From the NCBI GenBank assembly GCA_965197385.1, contig CBDANA010000006.1, positions 186,001 to 250,000 on the forward strand: a DNA stretch of 64,000 nt. The letters are read 5' to 3'. The stretch comes from G963667915 sp965197385. GTDB lineage: Bacteria; Acidobacteriota; Vicinamibacteria; Vicinamibacterales; UBA823. Below the pieces are notes generated by a model that saw only the letters and a program-made list of their open reading frames with translations, was not told the origin of the DNA and made no database searches. The position numbers and the translations under genes were made by a program. Position 1 is the stretch's first letter. The number at the start of each line of letters is the position of its first letter. Below, piece by piece: positions 33,388 through 43,333 of this stretch.

Positions 33388-34395
33388 CTAACCTCGAGGT
33401 GCGCGTGCCTCGAGTGCGTGCCGGTAGACTTCGCGGAATCGGCCGTGGACGATGCTCGGCCGGAACTCGCGATCGATATGAGCCGCCGTCGTGTCGCGTG
33501 TCCGACGAGGGTGCGTGAGGCCTTCGATGATGGCCCCGGCCAGCGCCGCTGCGCTTTCGCGCGGCACGACTTGCAGATCGTCTCCGAAGATTTCGTGCAG
33601 CTCGCACCCTCCGGGATTGTCGGAGCTAACGACCGGCGTGCCACAGGCGAGCGCTTCCACCGCGACTGTCGGGCAGGCCTCGAGAAGCGATGGCAGCACG
33701 AACACGTCCGCGGCTGTGCAGTACGTGGCAATCGTGTGGTTGTCGACCTGGCCGGTGAAGCTCGTGTGGGCCGCGACCCCGGCCTCGGCCGCGCGGCGCT
33801 GGAGCTCCTCGAGCAGCGGCCCGGAGCCACAGATGATCAACTGCGTGTCGGGACAGGCGCGGAGGACTTCGGGCAGTGCCTCGATGAGATAACGCTGGCC
33901 GGCGAGCGGATGCAACTGTTTCACGTTGAGCAGGACGTGCTGTCGCGTCAGGCCGAGCAAACGACGCGCCGCCGCCCGGGCTCCCTGGTCTCGCCAGGCG
34001 AACCCAGCGTCGACGGGCGGATAGATCACCGAAGCGTGTGACTGGAGGAGGCCTAGTTCTTGCGCACGATCGAAGAGTCCGCGGCTGTAGAACGTTACAT
34101 GTGCCGCGCGACGGTAGGCCCTCGCAAACAGATCGACCGCGCGTGGGCGATAGTGCCAGATCTCCGTGCCGTAGAGCGTCAGCACGGTGGGCGTTCGCAG
34201 CCACGCCGCGAGCTGGGCGCCGAACTCGGACAGCAGACCGTTACTATGGACGTGCACCAGGTCGGCTTCCCGAATCTGCGGCAGGGCGATACGGGCGATG
34301 TACACGGCTCGGCAGAAGGCGGACAGCCGTCCGCGGCTGACGCCTGGCGTGCCGCGTGGTTTCCGTCGCGGCACCCACGTCACCGGGCCCGGGAG
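33388..34395 (-). pseudogene. GT4-family glycosyltransferase, 5' end removed by an IS3 element
   Basis: About 330 residues remain. ADLVHVHSNGLLSEFGAQLA and VLTLYGTEIWHYRP belong to the N-terminal Rossmann domain. VLLNVKQLHPLAGQRYLIEALPEVL, QLIICGSGPLLEELQRRA, DVFVLPSLLEACPTVAVEALACGTPVVSSDNPGG carry the GT4 (glycos_transf_1) donor site with the E-x7-E motif. Translation runs into the IS3 left end at 34396; the first strand of the fold is missing. It probably made an exopolysaccharide or glycolipid linkage. Confidence 0.8.
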
Positions 34396-34461
34396 TGACC
34401 TTGCCCCCTGGAACTGAACCAGCCCGAGCGTTAGCATTCGGGCGCTGCAGCAGGCGGCAGG

Positions 34462-35287
34462 ATGCCCAGAAAGCGGTCCAGCACGGCACAGATCATCACG
34501 AAGCTTCGGCAGGCGGCAGTGGAGCTGGGCCGAGGCCTGCGGACGCCGCAGGTTTGTAAGACGCTCGGGATCAGCGAGCAGACGTACTCTCGGGGGCGGA
34601 AGGAATACGGCGGCTTGCGGCTCGACCAGGCCAAGCGGCTGCAGGCCCTCGAGCGAGAGAATACCCAGCTGAAGAAGCTGGTGGGGACCAGGCGCTCGAC
34701 CACGCGATTCTCAAAGAGGTGCCCTCGGGAAACTGCTGAGCCCGCCCCGACGCCGGCAGGCGGGGGCGCACGTCCGCCGCCAGTTGCGCGTGTCGGAGAG
34801 GCGGGCGTGTCGCGTGATCGGCCACGCGCGGTCGACCCCTCGGGATCAGGCCATGGTGCCGGTGGACGAGCCGCGCCTGGGGGCTCGGATGATCGCATTG
34901 GCGACGCGGGATGGGCGGTATGGCTCTCGGCGCATCACCGGGCGCTTACGTGGGGACGGGTGGGCGGTGCATCACAAGCGCGTGGAGCGGCTGTGGCGAC
35001 GAGCAGGGGCTGAAAGTGCCGCAGCAACAGCCGAAACGGGGCCGGCGGTGGCTCGCGGATGGCTCGTGCATTCGCCGCCGCCCCGCGTATCGCCACCACG
35101 TCTGGGCGTATGACTTCGTGGCGGACCGGACGCAGGCCGGCCGGCCGCTGAAGATCCTCACCATCGTCGAGGAGTATTCGCGGGAATGCTTGGCAATCGT
35201 GGTCGCCCGGTGGGTGCGATCGATGGAGGTACTCGAGACGCTGGCCCAGCGTTTCGTCACCCACGGCGTCCCGGCGCACCTGCGGTC
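34462..35287 (+). pseudogene. IS3-family transposase fragment, copy 2
   Basis: Same orfA start (MPRKRSSTAQ) and the same disabled orfA/orfB frames as the copy at 15535. It ends at HLRS, where the IS110 sequence starts; the DNGPEF half is absent here. Confidence 0.8.
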
Positions 35288-35662
35288 CGCGTGCTATGAC
35301 CAAGTTGTCAAGGCTCTCGGCGCCGTTGGGCTGTCCAATCGAGGGACAGATACGGGCACGGGCTCGCTGGAGCCGGCCCATCGTGCGTCATCCGGACTCA
35401 TACCCGAGGAGCGGAGGGTGCCTGGCGGACGGGCGTCGAGCTGTCTTCGACTCGAAGGGCTCAGGACAACGGTCGGCATGGCCTCCTCTCCGGCCGGAGC
35501 CGGAGCCTCAGGTCTCTAGGCGGCGATCGGATCATCCCTCCACACGTGGTTGACGTCGAACGCCGTTTGGTTGTGGACGACGGCGAACGCGTAGTGCAGC
35601 AGCTTGGTCATGCAGGCCCCGATCGCTTGCATGGGGGGCAGGGGCCGCGTGACGCGCTGCGT
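35288..35662 (-). mobile_element. IS110-type 3' end fragment, copy 2
   Basis: Contains the 228-bp non-coding end and the last 48 codons of the transposase (MQAIGACMTKLLHYAFAVV...), then breaks within the codons after ACGCGCTGCGT. The candidate guide-RNA region is thus duplicated. Confidence 0.85.
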
Positions 35663-36449
35663 TGATGCCGATACCGCTGGGACCTCAGCCGGGCGTACAG
35701 GTCCTGAAGATTTTGCTCCAAGTCCTGCCCATACTGGTCCTTGGTGACCCCATCCCCCCCGACTGCCGCATCCTTTCGGATACTCCAGTAGGCGGCCGCC
35801 AGCGCCGGCACATCCAGGAGATGCCCAGTGAATGGAACCGTCCCTCGGGTTCCCTTCGCGCTCGGTCCACTACCTTTCGAATTACTGGTGACATGAGTCC
35901 CGACGTCCACGCGCCGGTCATGGGTCCCGTCGAAAGCTCACACCAACACGGGCCGCCTTTGCTCGGCCGGGTCCGGGGGCCAACCCGTGCCCCGACGTCC
36001 TCGCTCGTCTGCAGCCCGCCGACTCCCTCCCGCCCGTCGGCCGCGGCTCCGGTCGTCCCTGGCCGGTGGCTTACCCTGTCCCTCGTGCGACAAGGAGGAA
36101 GAAGGGCCTCCCAGGTGCCTGGGCCGTCCTCTTCCAGCGTGCCGTAGGCTCAGACCCCGCTGGGTGCGCGTCTCGGCTTGCCCATCGCGTCGAGACCGCC
36201 ATCACCTGCAGGCTGCACAATGCCCTGGGCACCCAGAATGAGCGTTATTGCGTGGCTGTAAACCCTACGGCCCACCCGCTTGCGTGCCTACGCATCGGCG
36301 TCTTCGTTACCGCGGACGCCGCAAGGCTCGCTCCCGGGGTGGGTGGGTCGCCCTTCACCGGACGGGTTTCGCACCCGTTGGACGGCGAACAAAGTTTCAT
36401 GACGTCACCGCATCGTCACTCCCCTTTGACCAGCCTTGCCTGGTCGCAC
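35663..36449 (-). mobile_element. group II intron 5' fragment, inverted relative to the first copy
   Basis: Reading down from 36449, GTGCGACCAGGC begins the intron and the sequence matches 28432-29218 with a handful of substitutions (for example C/T in CACCAGTAATTC). The RT start is included (35663-35910). The exon before it ends GGCGTTGGTGCACG as in copy 1, but the further upstream DNA differs, so this was a separate insertion. The 3' part is lost at the IS110 junction. Confidence 0.88.
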
Positions 36450-36886
36450 CGTGCACCAACGCCGGTCAGGCCGCGTTTTGCAGTCCAGCGCTATCCAATT
36501 TAGACCCCTATATGATGAGAATATGGAAGGCTGTACACGCCGCGGGGATGGCTGGCGATGAAGTCGAGCACTTCCTGCTCGACGTTCTTGACGATCCGAG
36601 GTTTCGACGGCCATTCGGCGGCAAAATCTCTAGCGCAGCCACCCGGTCGATCCGGTCCGTTGCGTTTCCGGGAAATGGTGTCGGTGCGGTCCGTTTCGGG
36701 CCGCACGCGTGCCTGCGGCCATAACTGCCCTGACCATCCCGACGGGGTGGTTCGGCTCGGCAAACTCGCGGCGGGCCGTGGTACTCTCCGCCCGATGGAC
36801 ACCCACGCGGCCTCAAGGATGCTGACCGCCGCCGGTGCCGATGAGGCACGTGCCGTCGCCGTGGCTGATGTCGGCGGACAGTGCCG
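36450..36886. other. junction region without an intact gene
   Basis: Begins with the intron's target exon (CGTGCACCAACGCC on this strand). ACCCCTATATGATG near 36507 resembles the inverted right end of the IS110 elements. From 36795 a plus-strand frame MDTHAASRMLTAAGADEARAVAVADV looks like the start of a DUF1640-type coiled-coil protein, ending within 90 bases. GTGCCGATGAGGC occurs twice (36835, 36881), the second holding the start of the restriction enzyme. Confidence 0.4.
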
Positions 36887-39700
36887 ATGAGGCTTTCGTG
36901 GAACGAGATCCGAATGCGGGCCGCCGACTTCGCCCGTGAATGGGCCGACGAGACGTACGAGAAGGGCGAGACCCAGAGCTTCTACAACGAGTTCTTCGAG
37001 ATCTTCGGCGTCCGGCGGCGCACCGTAGCCCGCTACGAGGAGCACGTTCGGCGGCTCGACGACACCTCCGGCTTCATCGACCTGTTCTGGCCGGGTGTCC
37101 TCCTGGTCGAGCAGAAGAGCGCCGGGCGCGACTTGGCCGCCGCTCGCGAACAGGCCGGCAGGTACTTCGACGCGCTGACGGACCGGGACCGGCCGCGCTA
37201 CCGGCTTCTCTGCGATTTCCAGACATTCGAGTTGCTCGACCGGGACGAGCGCGAGGAGACCCGCTTAGCGCTCGCCGACCTTCCGCAGCACGTCGAGAAG
37301 TTTGGGTTCATCATCGGCGTGCAGCGCCGCACGTTCCGCGACCAGGATCCGGTCAACATTGAGGCGTCAGAGCTAATCGCCCGGCTGCACGACGCGCTCA
37401 AGAAGTCCGGCTACAACGGCCACGATCTGGAGCTCTTCCTCGTGCGGACCGTCTTCTGCCTGTTCGCCGACGACACCGGGATCTTCGAGCCGCGCGACAT
37501 CTTCTTGGAGTTCATCGAGGAGCGCACAGCCCCCGATGGCGCGGACCTCGGTGCTTGGCTCATGCAGCTCTTCGAGGTACTGAACACGCCCCCGAACCGG
37601 CGTCAGCGAACGCTCGACGAGGATCTGGCGCGTTTTCCCCACGTCAACGGCGAGTTGTTCGCCGAGCGGCTGCGCCCACCGGCCTTCGACACGGCGATGC
37701 GCTCGGCCCTGCTTGACGCGGGGCAGTTCGACTGGACGGCGATCTCGCCAGCCATCTTCGGCGCGCTGTTTCAATCGGTGATGGAGCCGGCCGACCGCCG
37801 CGCCCAGGGGGCGCACTACACCACCGAGAAGAACATCCTGAAGGTGATCGAGCCGCTGTTCCTCGACGACCTGCGCGCGGAGTTCCAGCGGTTGCAGGCG
37901 CGCCGGGACGGCCGTAGCGTCGCCGATCTCCGGAAGTTTCAGGGGAAGCTCGGCGCGCTGCGCTTGTTCGATCCGTCCTGCGGCTGCGGCAACTTCCTCA
38001 TCATCGCCTACCGCGAGTTGCGGGCGTTGGAGATCGAGGTGCTGCGGGAGCTAACGCGGCGACGCGGGACGCGCCTTCTGGACGTGATCTCGGTGATCGA
38101 CGTCGATCAGTTCTACGGCATCGAGATCGGCGAGTTCCCGGCCCGCATCGCCGCGACCGCGCTCTGGATGATGGACCACATCATGAACAACCGGCTGAGC
38201 CTGGAGTTCGCCCAGACATTCGCGCGGATTCCGATCGAGAAGTCGCCGCACATCCGCAACGCCGACGCGCTGGAGATTGATTGGGCCGACGTTCTATCGC
38301 CGAACGAGTGCTCGTACGTCTTTGGTAATCCGCCCTTCGGCGGGGCCAAGTTCCAGTCGCCCGAGCAGCGGGCGCAGGTGCGGCGCGTCGCCGCCCTCGG
38401 CGGCAGCGGGGGAACACTCGACTACGTGACCGCGTGGTTCATCCGGGCCGGGGATTACGTGCGGCGGGCGCAGCCGCCTGACGGTGCGAGGCCGCCGCGG
38501 ATCGGCTTCGTGGCGACCAACTCGATCACGCAGGGCGAGCAGGTGGCGCAACTCTGGCCCCTGCTGCTTGACCATCGCCGCCTGGAGATCGCCTTCGCTC
38601 ATCGGACCTTCGCGTGGGGTTCGGACGCTCGCGGCAAGGCGCACGTGCACGTGGTCATCATCGGATTGGACGCGGCCGACCACGCACCGCGGGACAGGCG
38701 CCTGTTCGCCTATGAGGACATCAATGGGGAACCGCTCGAAGGCCGCCACGCCGTGATCACGCCGTATCTGTTCGACGGCAGCTCACTCGCCAATCCGCAC
38801 ATTGTCGTCCGAGAGGAAGGTAGGCCGACAAACAGACTCGTTCAGCTACTCACCGGTTCCCAGCCCATCGACGGTGGGCATTACATCTTTAACGTGGAAG
38901 AGCGCCTCGCGTTTCTGGATGCGGAGCCGGACGCCGAGCCGTTCATGCGCCTCTTCGTAGGAGCCCGCGAGTACTTACAGGGTAGCGAGCGCTGGATTCT
39001 CGCCTTGCATGACGCGCCCCCGGCCACGCTGGCCCGTCTGCCGAGCGTTCGAGCGCGGATCGCCGCGGTTCGCTCGTACCGGCGAACCAGCAAGCGGATG
39101 TCCACGTTGAAACTGGCTGATTCACCCACGCTGTGGCAGGTAAACGTCCTGCCCACCGCGCCGTTTCTCGTTCTCCCGGAAGTCAGTTCCGAACGGCGGG
39201 AGTACCTGCCCGTTGGCTGGCTGGAGCCGCCGGCCATCCCGAGCAACAAGCTCCGGCTCCTCCCCGACGCGACCCTCGCCGACTTCGCGCTGCTGACCTC
39301 GGCGATGCACATGGCCTGGATGCGGGCCGTGACCGGCCGGATGAAGAGCGACTACATGTACTCCGTCGGCGTCGTCTACAACACGTTCCCGCTGCCGCCC
39401 GGCTTCGCGGACGCCGACACCGCGGCGCTGGAGCCGCTCGCGCAGGAGGTGCTCGACACTCGCGCGGCCCACGCGGGCGCGACGCTGGCAGACCTGTACG
39501 ACCCGGACCTGATGCCGCCCAACCTCCGAAGGGCGCATCACGCGCTGGATCGCGCTGTCGATCGTCTCTACCGCCGGCAGCGTTTCACGTCGGAGCGTGA
39601 ACGCGTCGAGTACCTGTTCGCCCTCTACGAGCGCATGCAAGCCCCGCTCGCTGCGGCCGCCGCGAAACCGAGAGCGCGGCGGCGTCGACGGGTAACGTGA
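36887..39700 (+). CDS. type IIL restriction-modification enzyme (MmeI-like)
   Basis: A 937-residue single polypeptide combining nuclease, methyltransferase and target recognition. The N-terminal nuclease has a PD-(D/E)xK core: FIDLFWPGVLLVEQKSAGRDL with Asp65, Glu75 and Lys77. A helical spacer (about 150-320) follows. The adenine methyltransferase has motif I FDPSCGCGNFLIIAYREL near 360 and motif IV NPPFGG near 480. A target-recognition domain (about 600-830, NTFPLPP near 830) and helical C-terminus complete the MmeI order. Such enzymes methylate one strand and cut about 20 bases from the site. An ATG at 36887 is chosen; a GTG two codons upstream is possible. All key residues are present. Confidence 0.92.
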   Translation: MRLSWNEIRMRAADFAREWADETYEKGETQSFYNEFFEIFGVRRRTVARYEEHVRRLDDTSGFIDLFWPGVLLVEQKSAGRDLAAAREQAGRYFDALTDRDRPRYRLLCDFQTFELLDRDEREETRLALADLPQHVEKFGFIIGVQRRTFRDQDPVNIEASELIARLHDALKKSGYNGHDLELFLVRTVFCLFADDTGIFEPRDIFLEFIEERTAPDGADLGAWLMQLFEVLNTPPNRRQRTLDEDLARFPHVNGELFAERLRPPAFDTAMRSALLDAGQFDWTAISPAIFGALFQSVMEPADRRAQGAHYTTEKNILKVIEPLFLDDLRAEFQRLQARRDGRSVADLRKFQGKLGALRLFDPSCGCGNFLIIAYRELRALEIEVLRELTRRRGTRLLDVISVIDVDQFYGIEIGEFPARIAATALWMMDHIMNNRLSLEFAQTFARIPIEKSPHIRNADALEIDWADVLSPNECSYVFGNPPFGGAKFQSPEQRAQVRRVAALGGSGGTLDYVTAWFIRAGDYVRRAQPPDGARPPRIGFVATNSITQGEQVAQLWPLLLDHRRLEIAFAHRTFAWGSDARGKAHVHVVIIGLDAADHAPRDRRLFAYEDINGEPLEGRHAVITPYLFDGSSLANPHIVVREEGRPTNRLVQLLTGSQPIDGGHYIFNVEERLAFLDAEPDAEPFMRLFVGAREYLQGSERWILALHDAPPATLARLPSVRARIAAVRSYRRTSKRMSTLKLADSPTLWQVNVLPTAPFLVLPEVSSERREYLPVGWLEPPAIPSNKLRLLPDATLADFALLTSAMHMAWMRAVTGRMKSDYMYSVGVVYNTFPLPPGFADADTAALEPLAQEVLDTRAAHAGATLADLYDPDLMPPNLRRAHHALDRAVDRLYRRQRFTSERERVEYLFALYERMQAPLAAAAAKPRARRRRRVT

Positions 39701-39760
39701 GCGCACAGCACGCGGCACGTGGCCATGCTACGATGCAACCCAACGTCAGAGGATTCATTC

Positions 39761-40075
39761 ATGCCAGAATCGACAGCCGCGTTCTCTCACTGGTTCTCAT
39801 CAGATCCTACCGCTCGCAACGGACTCATCATCTCAGCGTGGCAGGCGAAGGGCTCCGCGAGACGCTACCTGGCCAGCATCGCCGACGAGCGTCTTCGGGA
39901 TATGGTCCGCCACCTCACACCCGGGGAGGTCACCGACGTTGCTGGCAATTGCACTAGCCCATTCATGGCCGTGCCGGTGACGGTCTACGTCTCTGCCCTC
40001 GAAGCAGAGCACCGCTCGCTCCGTAACGAGAACAAGCAGATCGCCGACGCCCTCGCAGCGGAGATGATCAAGTAG
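39761..40075 (+). CDS. hypothetical protein beside the restriction enzyme
   Basis: A 104-residue protein from the ATG at 39761 (GAGGA upstream). FSHWFSSDPTARNGLIISAWQAKGSARRYLASIADERLRDMVRHL is helical; the end (VSALEAEHRSLRNENKQIADALAAEMIK) is a heptad-like coiled coil. I do not recognise a family. It follows the restriction enzyme by 60 bases in the same direction and might be a partner, but nothing in the sequence proves it. Confidence 0.55.
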   Translation: MPESTAAFSHWFSSDPTARNGLIISAWQAKGSARRYLASIADERLRDMVRHLTPGEVTDVAGNCTSPFMAVPVTVYVSALEAEHRSLRNENKQIADALAAEMIK

Positions 40076-40345
40076 CCGTGCCGAGCGGGTTGACCAAACT
40101 GCTGATCTGCGTGGAGATCGCGCCGTTTGTCGCGAGCCTGTACCGAACTCCTCGACCCTCGGAAAACGTCCAGTTGACGGCGCGGCGACGGCGGAGGCCC
40201 GTCCCGTCGATGCTCGTACGATGACCGCCGCGGTTCCTGAACGGCTTCAACGGTCCTTTGGATTCTCGTTTGCAATGGGGGAATCAACGAGGTAAGGACG
40301 ACCAGGGTGCAGATGATAAGTTATCTATTATGAATAACTTGCGAG
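40076..40345. other. intergenic region, nothing recognised
   Basis: The base composition falls towards the end (AAGTTATCTATTATGAATAACTTGC, containing AAGTTAT-n-ATAACTT, a short palindrome) just before the sulfatase-like gene, where its promoter should lie. Confidence 0.4.
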
Positions 40346-41905
40346 ATGTCTATAGCTAACAGTGCCAGAACACTGCTCTACAGGACGGTAGTCGCGTTTT
40401 CCGTCGTGACGCTGAACTTCTCCAGGCAGTTTGCTCTCCTGTTCGACGAGAGCAACCGCTTCTTCCTGCACTGGGGCCTGGCTCAAGGCCTGGAGTTGTT
40501 CGGTGTCGTCGTCTTTCTCTCGCTGCTTGCGGTCGGTCTCAGCGTTCTCGTAGACGCCGTGAACTCCAGACAGGCGACGATGGTTTTTCATCATGTCTTC
40601 GTGCTGTCGTTGGTGAGTGGTCTCCTCGCAGCCCATGACTTCTCTCCCCGTCCCAATGACATACTCCTCATCCTCTGGCTGTGTCTCCTGGCGGTCGTGG
40701 CGTTTTCGCTGCGCTACCCTGGACTCAGGCTCGTGAGACTCTCAAGAACTGTTGCCGTGATTCTCTCTCCCCTGGGTGTGGTATTTCTGATCCAGATGTT
40801 CCTGTTCTCGACTTGGAACGCGGATCCACTACCACGAACCACATTCCCGCAATCACGATCCGCCGAGCGTGGAAATCCCACCGCTCTGAAGTCGACATAT
40901 CCAATCTTCTTCTTCGTCTTCGATGCGTGGTCATTTCGAATGAGCACGGCGAACGGTGAGTTCGAGCCGTATTTCAACAACCTGCGCCGCGTCACTTCCA
41001 GGGCCTTTGTGTTTCGCCAGGCACAATCACCAGGGTCGAACACACGACGGTCGCTACCCAGGATCCTCTATCAGCAACAGATTCCTGGCGCGTCCTTCAC
41101 GGCCGAGGATGACATCCTCAGATCCTGGTTTCGTCGGCGACGTGCCTCGTCCGGGAATCGGTCGAGTCTCTTCGACAGAGCTCACCGTCACGGTTATTCC
41201 ACGGGACTGATCGGCTTCTACTTTCCATATCCCAGGATCTTCGAGCACGAATTAGACTACTATTATTCGACCTCAATGGGCACCGAGGGTAAGGATTTCG
41301 GAAGCAAGGTCTTGAAGGCCGTTGTCTACAACCTTCGCTACCTCAATGATCCGATCTCACAGCGTATCGATAGATCCCTGATTCGAAGGCTACATAGCCG
41401 AAACCAGTTCGAGTGGGGAAACACGCTCGTGGACGAGACGCTCTGGTTCCTGGAGCGAAGCACGTCCAGCACGTTCGCCTTCTTTCACATGCCGTTTCCG
41501 CACTGGCCTTACGTCTTCAATCCTGATGGCAGTTATTTCGGACATGAAGGTCGAGACTACCGTGGTCCTCGGGATGAGCGAGGCTATCAGCGAGGTCTTC
41601 AACACCTGGATGGAGTCATCGGGAAAATCGTGGATCAGCTGCAAAGCGCTGGGTGGTTCGAGAAGTCCTTGCTCATTCTTACCGCCGATCACGCCTCGAG
41701 TTTCGAGTCTCAAGAAGCCAGGATACACGTGCCGCTGATCATCAAGCTGCCTGGCCAACAGCGGTCCCACGTGATCGACGCGCCCATCCGGAACAATCAG
41801 CTAGCCCCGATCATCGAAGCGGCCATGGAGGGCGAAGTCGACGAAGCCACGGTCGAGAAGACGATAAAGGGTTTCGTTGCAACTTTGGCCAGCGGCGGCT
41901 GGTAG
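40346..41905 (+). CDS. membrane-anchored sulfatase/alkaline-phosphatase superfamily protein
   Basis: A 519-residue protein. Four to five N-terminal TM helices (GLELFGVVVFLSLLAVGLSVLVDAV; MVFHHVFVLSLVSGLLAA; ILLILWLCLLAVVAFSL; VAVILSPLGVVFLIQMFLF) precede a periplasmic domain: IFFFVFDAWSFRM is the metal-binding Asp strand, FAFFHMPFPHWPYVFNP and LLILTADHASSFESQ hold the conserved HxPH and DH metal ligands. The layout is that of LTA-synthase/phosphoethanolamine-transferase-like enzymes. The substrate may be a cell-surface glycan or lipid. The codon use is visibly less GC-rich than its neighbours, suggesting transfer. Confidence 0.75.
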   Translation: MSIANSARTLLYRTVVAFSVVTLNFSRQFALLFDESNRFFLHWGLAQGLELFGVVVFLSLLAVGLSVLVDAVNSRQATMVFHHVFVLSLVSGLLAAHDFSPRPNDILLILWLCLLAVVAFSLRYPGLRLVRLSRTVAVILSPLGVVFLIQMFLFSTWNADPLPRTTFPQSRSAERGNPTALKSTYPIFFFVFDAWSFRMSTANGEFEPYFNNLRRVTSRAFVFRQAQSPGSNTRRSLPRILYQQQIPGASFTAEDDILRSWFRRRRASSGNRSSLFDRAHRHGYSTGLIGFYFPYPRIFEHELDYYYSTSMGTEGKDFGSKVLKAVVYNLRYLNDPISQRIDRSLIRRLHSRNQFEWGNTLVDETLWFLERSTSSTFAFFHMPFPHWPYVFNPDGSYFGHEGRDYRGPRDERGYQRGLQHLDGVIGKIVDQLQSAGWFEKSLLILTADHASSFESQEARIHVPLIIKLPGQQRSHVIDAPIRNNQLAPIIEAAMEGEVDEATVEKTIKGFVATLASGGW

Positions 41906-42097
41906 TCTGAAGAGATCATGAAGAAGGCAAACTCCTACTATCGGTCAGCAGCGTGATACATGACCGGCCGTCAACCCCACGATCTAGTTTTTGGACCGTA
42001 CGGGTTCATTCCGGTCGGGCGCGAAGGGGCCCTGCGACTCTATCGTGTCCGCGACCCAGCGGGACAGCGCTAGCGCTAGCAGTCCCGGGTTGCGGGA
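41906..42097. other. intergenic region between convergent genes
   Basis: No gene is visible. GCGGGACAGCGCTAGCGCTAGCAGTCCCGG near 42058 is a GC-rich palindrome that could terminate transcription from either side. Confidence 0.4.
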
Positions 42098-43273
42098 TCA
42101 CGCCGCGCGCTTGCGGGCCACGACGATCATCGCCATCGACCACCACGGGACGAAGCGGCCGAGCGGGAAGAGCTTCCGCATCAGTGGGACACGCTTCCGT
42201 TGATTGCCTTCCCGCTGCAGGAAGTCCTGTACGCGTCGGCCATTGAACAGGTTTTGCAGCCAGAGCTCGAGGTAGAGACAGGACTGTTCGGCAAAGTCGA
42301 AGCCGGCGGCCGGCAGCAGCTGTCGGGTCAGTTCGCGGTAGGAAAGCTCGCGCAGATGATCGCGGCTGTAGGGGCACTCCAGGCGGTCCGCCACAGCGAC
42401 CAGACGCTCCCTGTTCGGCGTCGTGATGATCGCAACCCCGCCCGGCTTGAGGATACGCCACCATTCGCGTAACGTCGCCTCCGTGTTCGCGACGTGTTCG
42501 ATCACCTCGCCGGCGAACAGCGCGTCGAACTGCTCGTCGGCGAACGGCACCGCTGCGGCGTCGAAGACGGCCCACGGCTGGTGGGGCACGGCGATCGCGC
42601 GCGCGTGCACTAATTCGTAGTTCAGATCGCCGGCGTAGACCGTGAACGGGAACGTCGCGTCGATTTCGGTGAACAGGGAGCGGCCGCAGCCGACGTCGAT
42701 GGCCCGTCCGCCGGCCGGGATGTACCGGTCGAAGAGCTCGCGCAGCCGGCCCAGTTTGTAGTCGTGCAGCTCGTGCAGGAACGGCGCATCGGTGCTTGCG
42801 GTGTAGCCTTCCGACGTGTACTGTCGAACGTAGAACTCACGGAGAATGTCGCGATCGGTGAACTTCAGGAGCACGGGCTCCATCCGCTGGATCTCACCCG
42901 AGCCAGAGCGGAGCACCAGCTGCAGATCACCGAGCGGGTCGAACGCGTAGTCCGGGTTGTGCCACTGATCCTGCGATGGCACAGGCGCGCCCCCCACCCG
43001 TAGCGTCATCGATTCCGCGCGGATCGGGTCAAAATCCATCTCGACCGAAGCCTGACCGGCGTCACGAGGCAGCTCGAACCGCCACCACCCCAGATGGCGT
43101 TCTGGGTGGGCGTTGTCCATGTAGGCGTAGATGTCGATCGTGAAAATGTAGTCGGCGGGATCGCCCACGGTGTAGCGGAGGCCGAAGCAGCCGCAGCGCT
43201 GCTTCATGACCACGCTGCGTTGCTGCGGAGACACCCGCGCGCGGCGGCCGGTGATGGTGTCCCAGATGCTCAT
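42098..43273 (-). CDS. SAM-dependent methyltransferase with N-terminal beta domain
   Basis: A 391-residue protein. The first 130 residues are beta-rich (DYIFTIDIYAYMDNAHPERHLGWWRFELP) and unassigned. The C-terminal class I methyltransferase has RAIDVGCGRSLFTEIDATFPF (motif I), VYAGDLNYELVHARA (II), FDALFAGEVIEHVANTEATLREWWRILKPGG (IV-VI, Methyltransf_11/23 type). The region before it, with KFTDRDILREFYVRQYTSEGY, looks like a lid. It is probably involved in glycan or lipid modification, given the remnants at 31-34 kb. The start ATG is at 43271-43273. Confidence 0.85.
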   Translation of the reverse strand: MSIWDTITGRRARVSPQQRSVVMKQRCGCFGLRYTVGDPADYIFTIDIYAYMDNAHPERHLGWWRFELPRDAGQASVEMDFDPIRAESMTLRVGGAPVPSQDQWHNPDYAFDPLGDLQLVLRSGSGEIQRMEPVLLKFTDRDILREFYVRQYTSEGYTASTDAPFLHELHDYKLGRLRELFDRYIPAGGRAIDVGCGRSLFTEIDATFPFTVYAGDLNYELVHARAIAVPHQPWAVFDAAAVPFADEQFDALFAGEVIEHVANTEATLREWWRILKPGGVAIITTPNRERLVAVADRLECPYSRDHLRELSYRELTRQLLPAAGFDFAEQSCLYLELWLQNLFNGRRVQDFLQREGNQRKRVPLMRKLFPLGRFVPWWSMAMIVVARKRAA

Positions 43274-43333
43274 GGCTGATCGTCCACCGGGCCCTCCGGG
43301 AGCTAATCGGGTGCTTGCGCCATTCGCTGTTGA

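Larger units (their letters stand above)
34396..35662 (+). mobile_element. copy 2 of the IS3 left part with its nested IS110 3' end
   Basis: Starts at the same TGACCTTGCC end as copy 1 and matches 15469-16734 almost base for base, including both IS3 frameshifts. Differences are few (for example C at 34702 where copy 1 has T, G for A near 35308). IS110-type sequence begins 892 bp in, exactly as in copy 1, and stops at about 35662 where inverted group II intron sequence begins. Confidence 0.88.
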
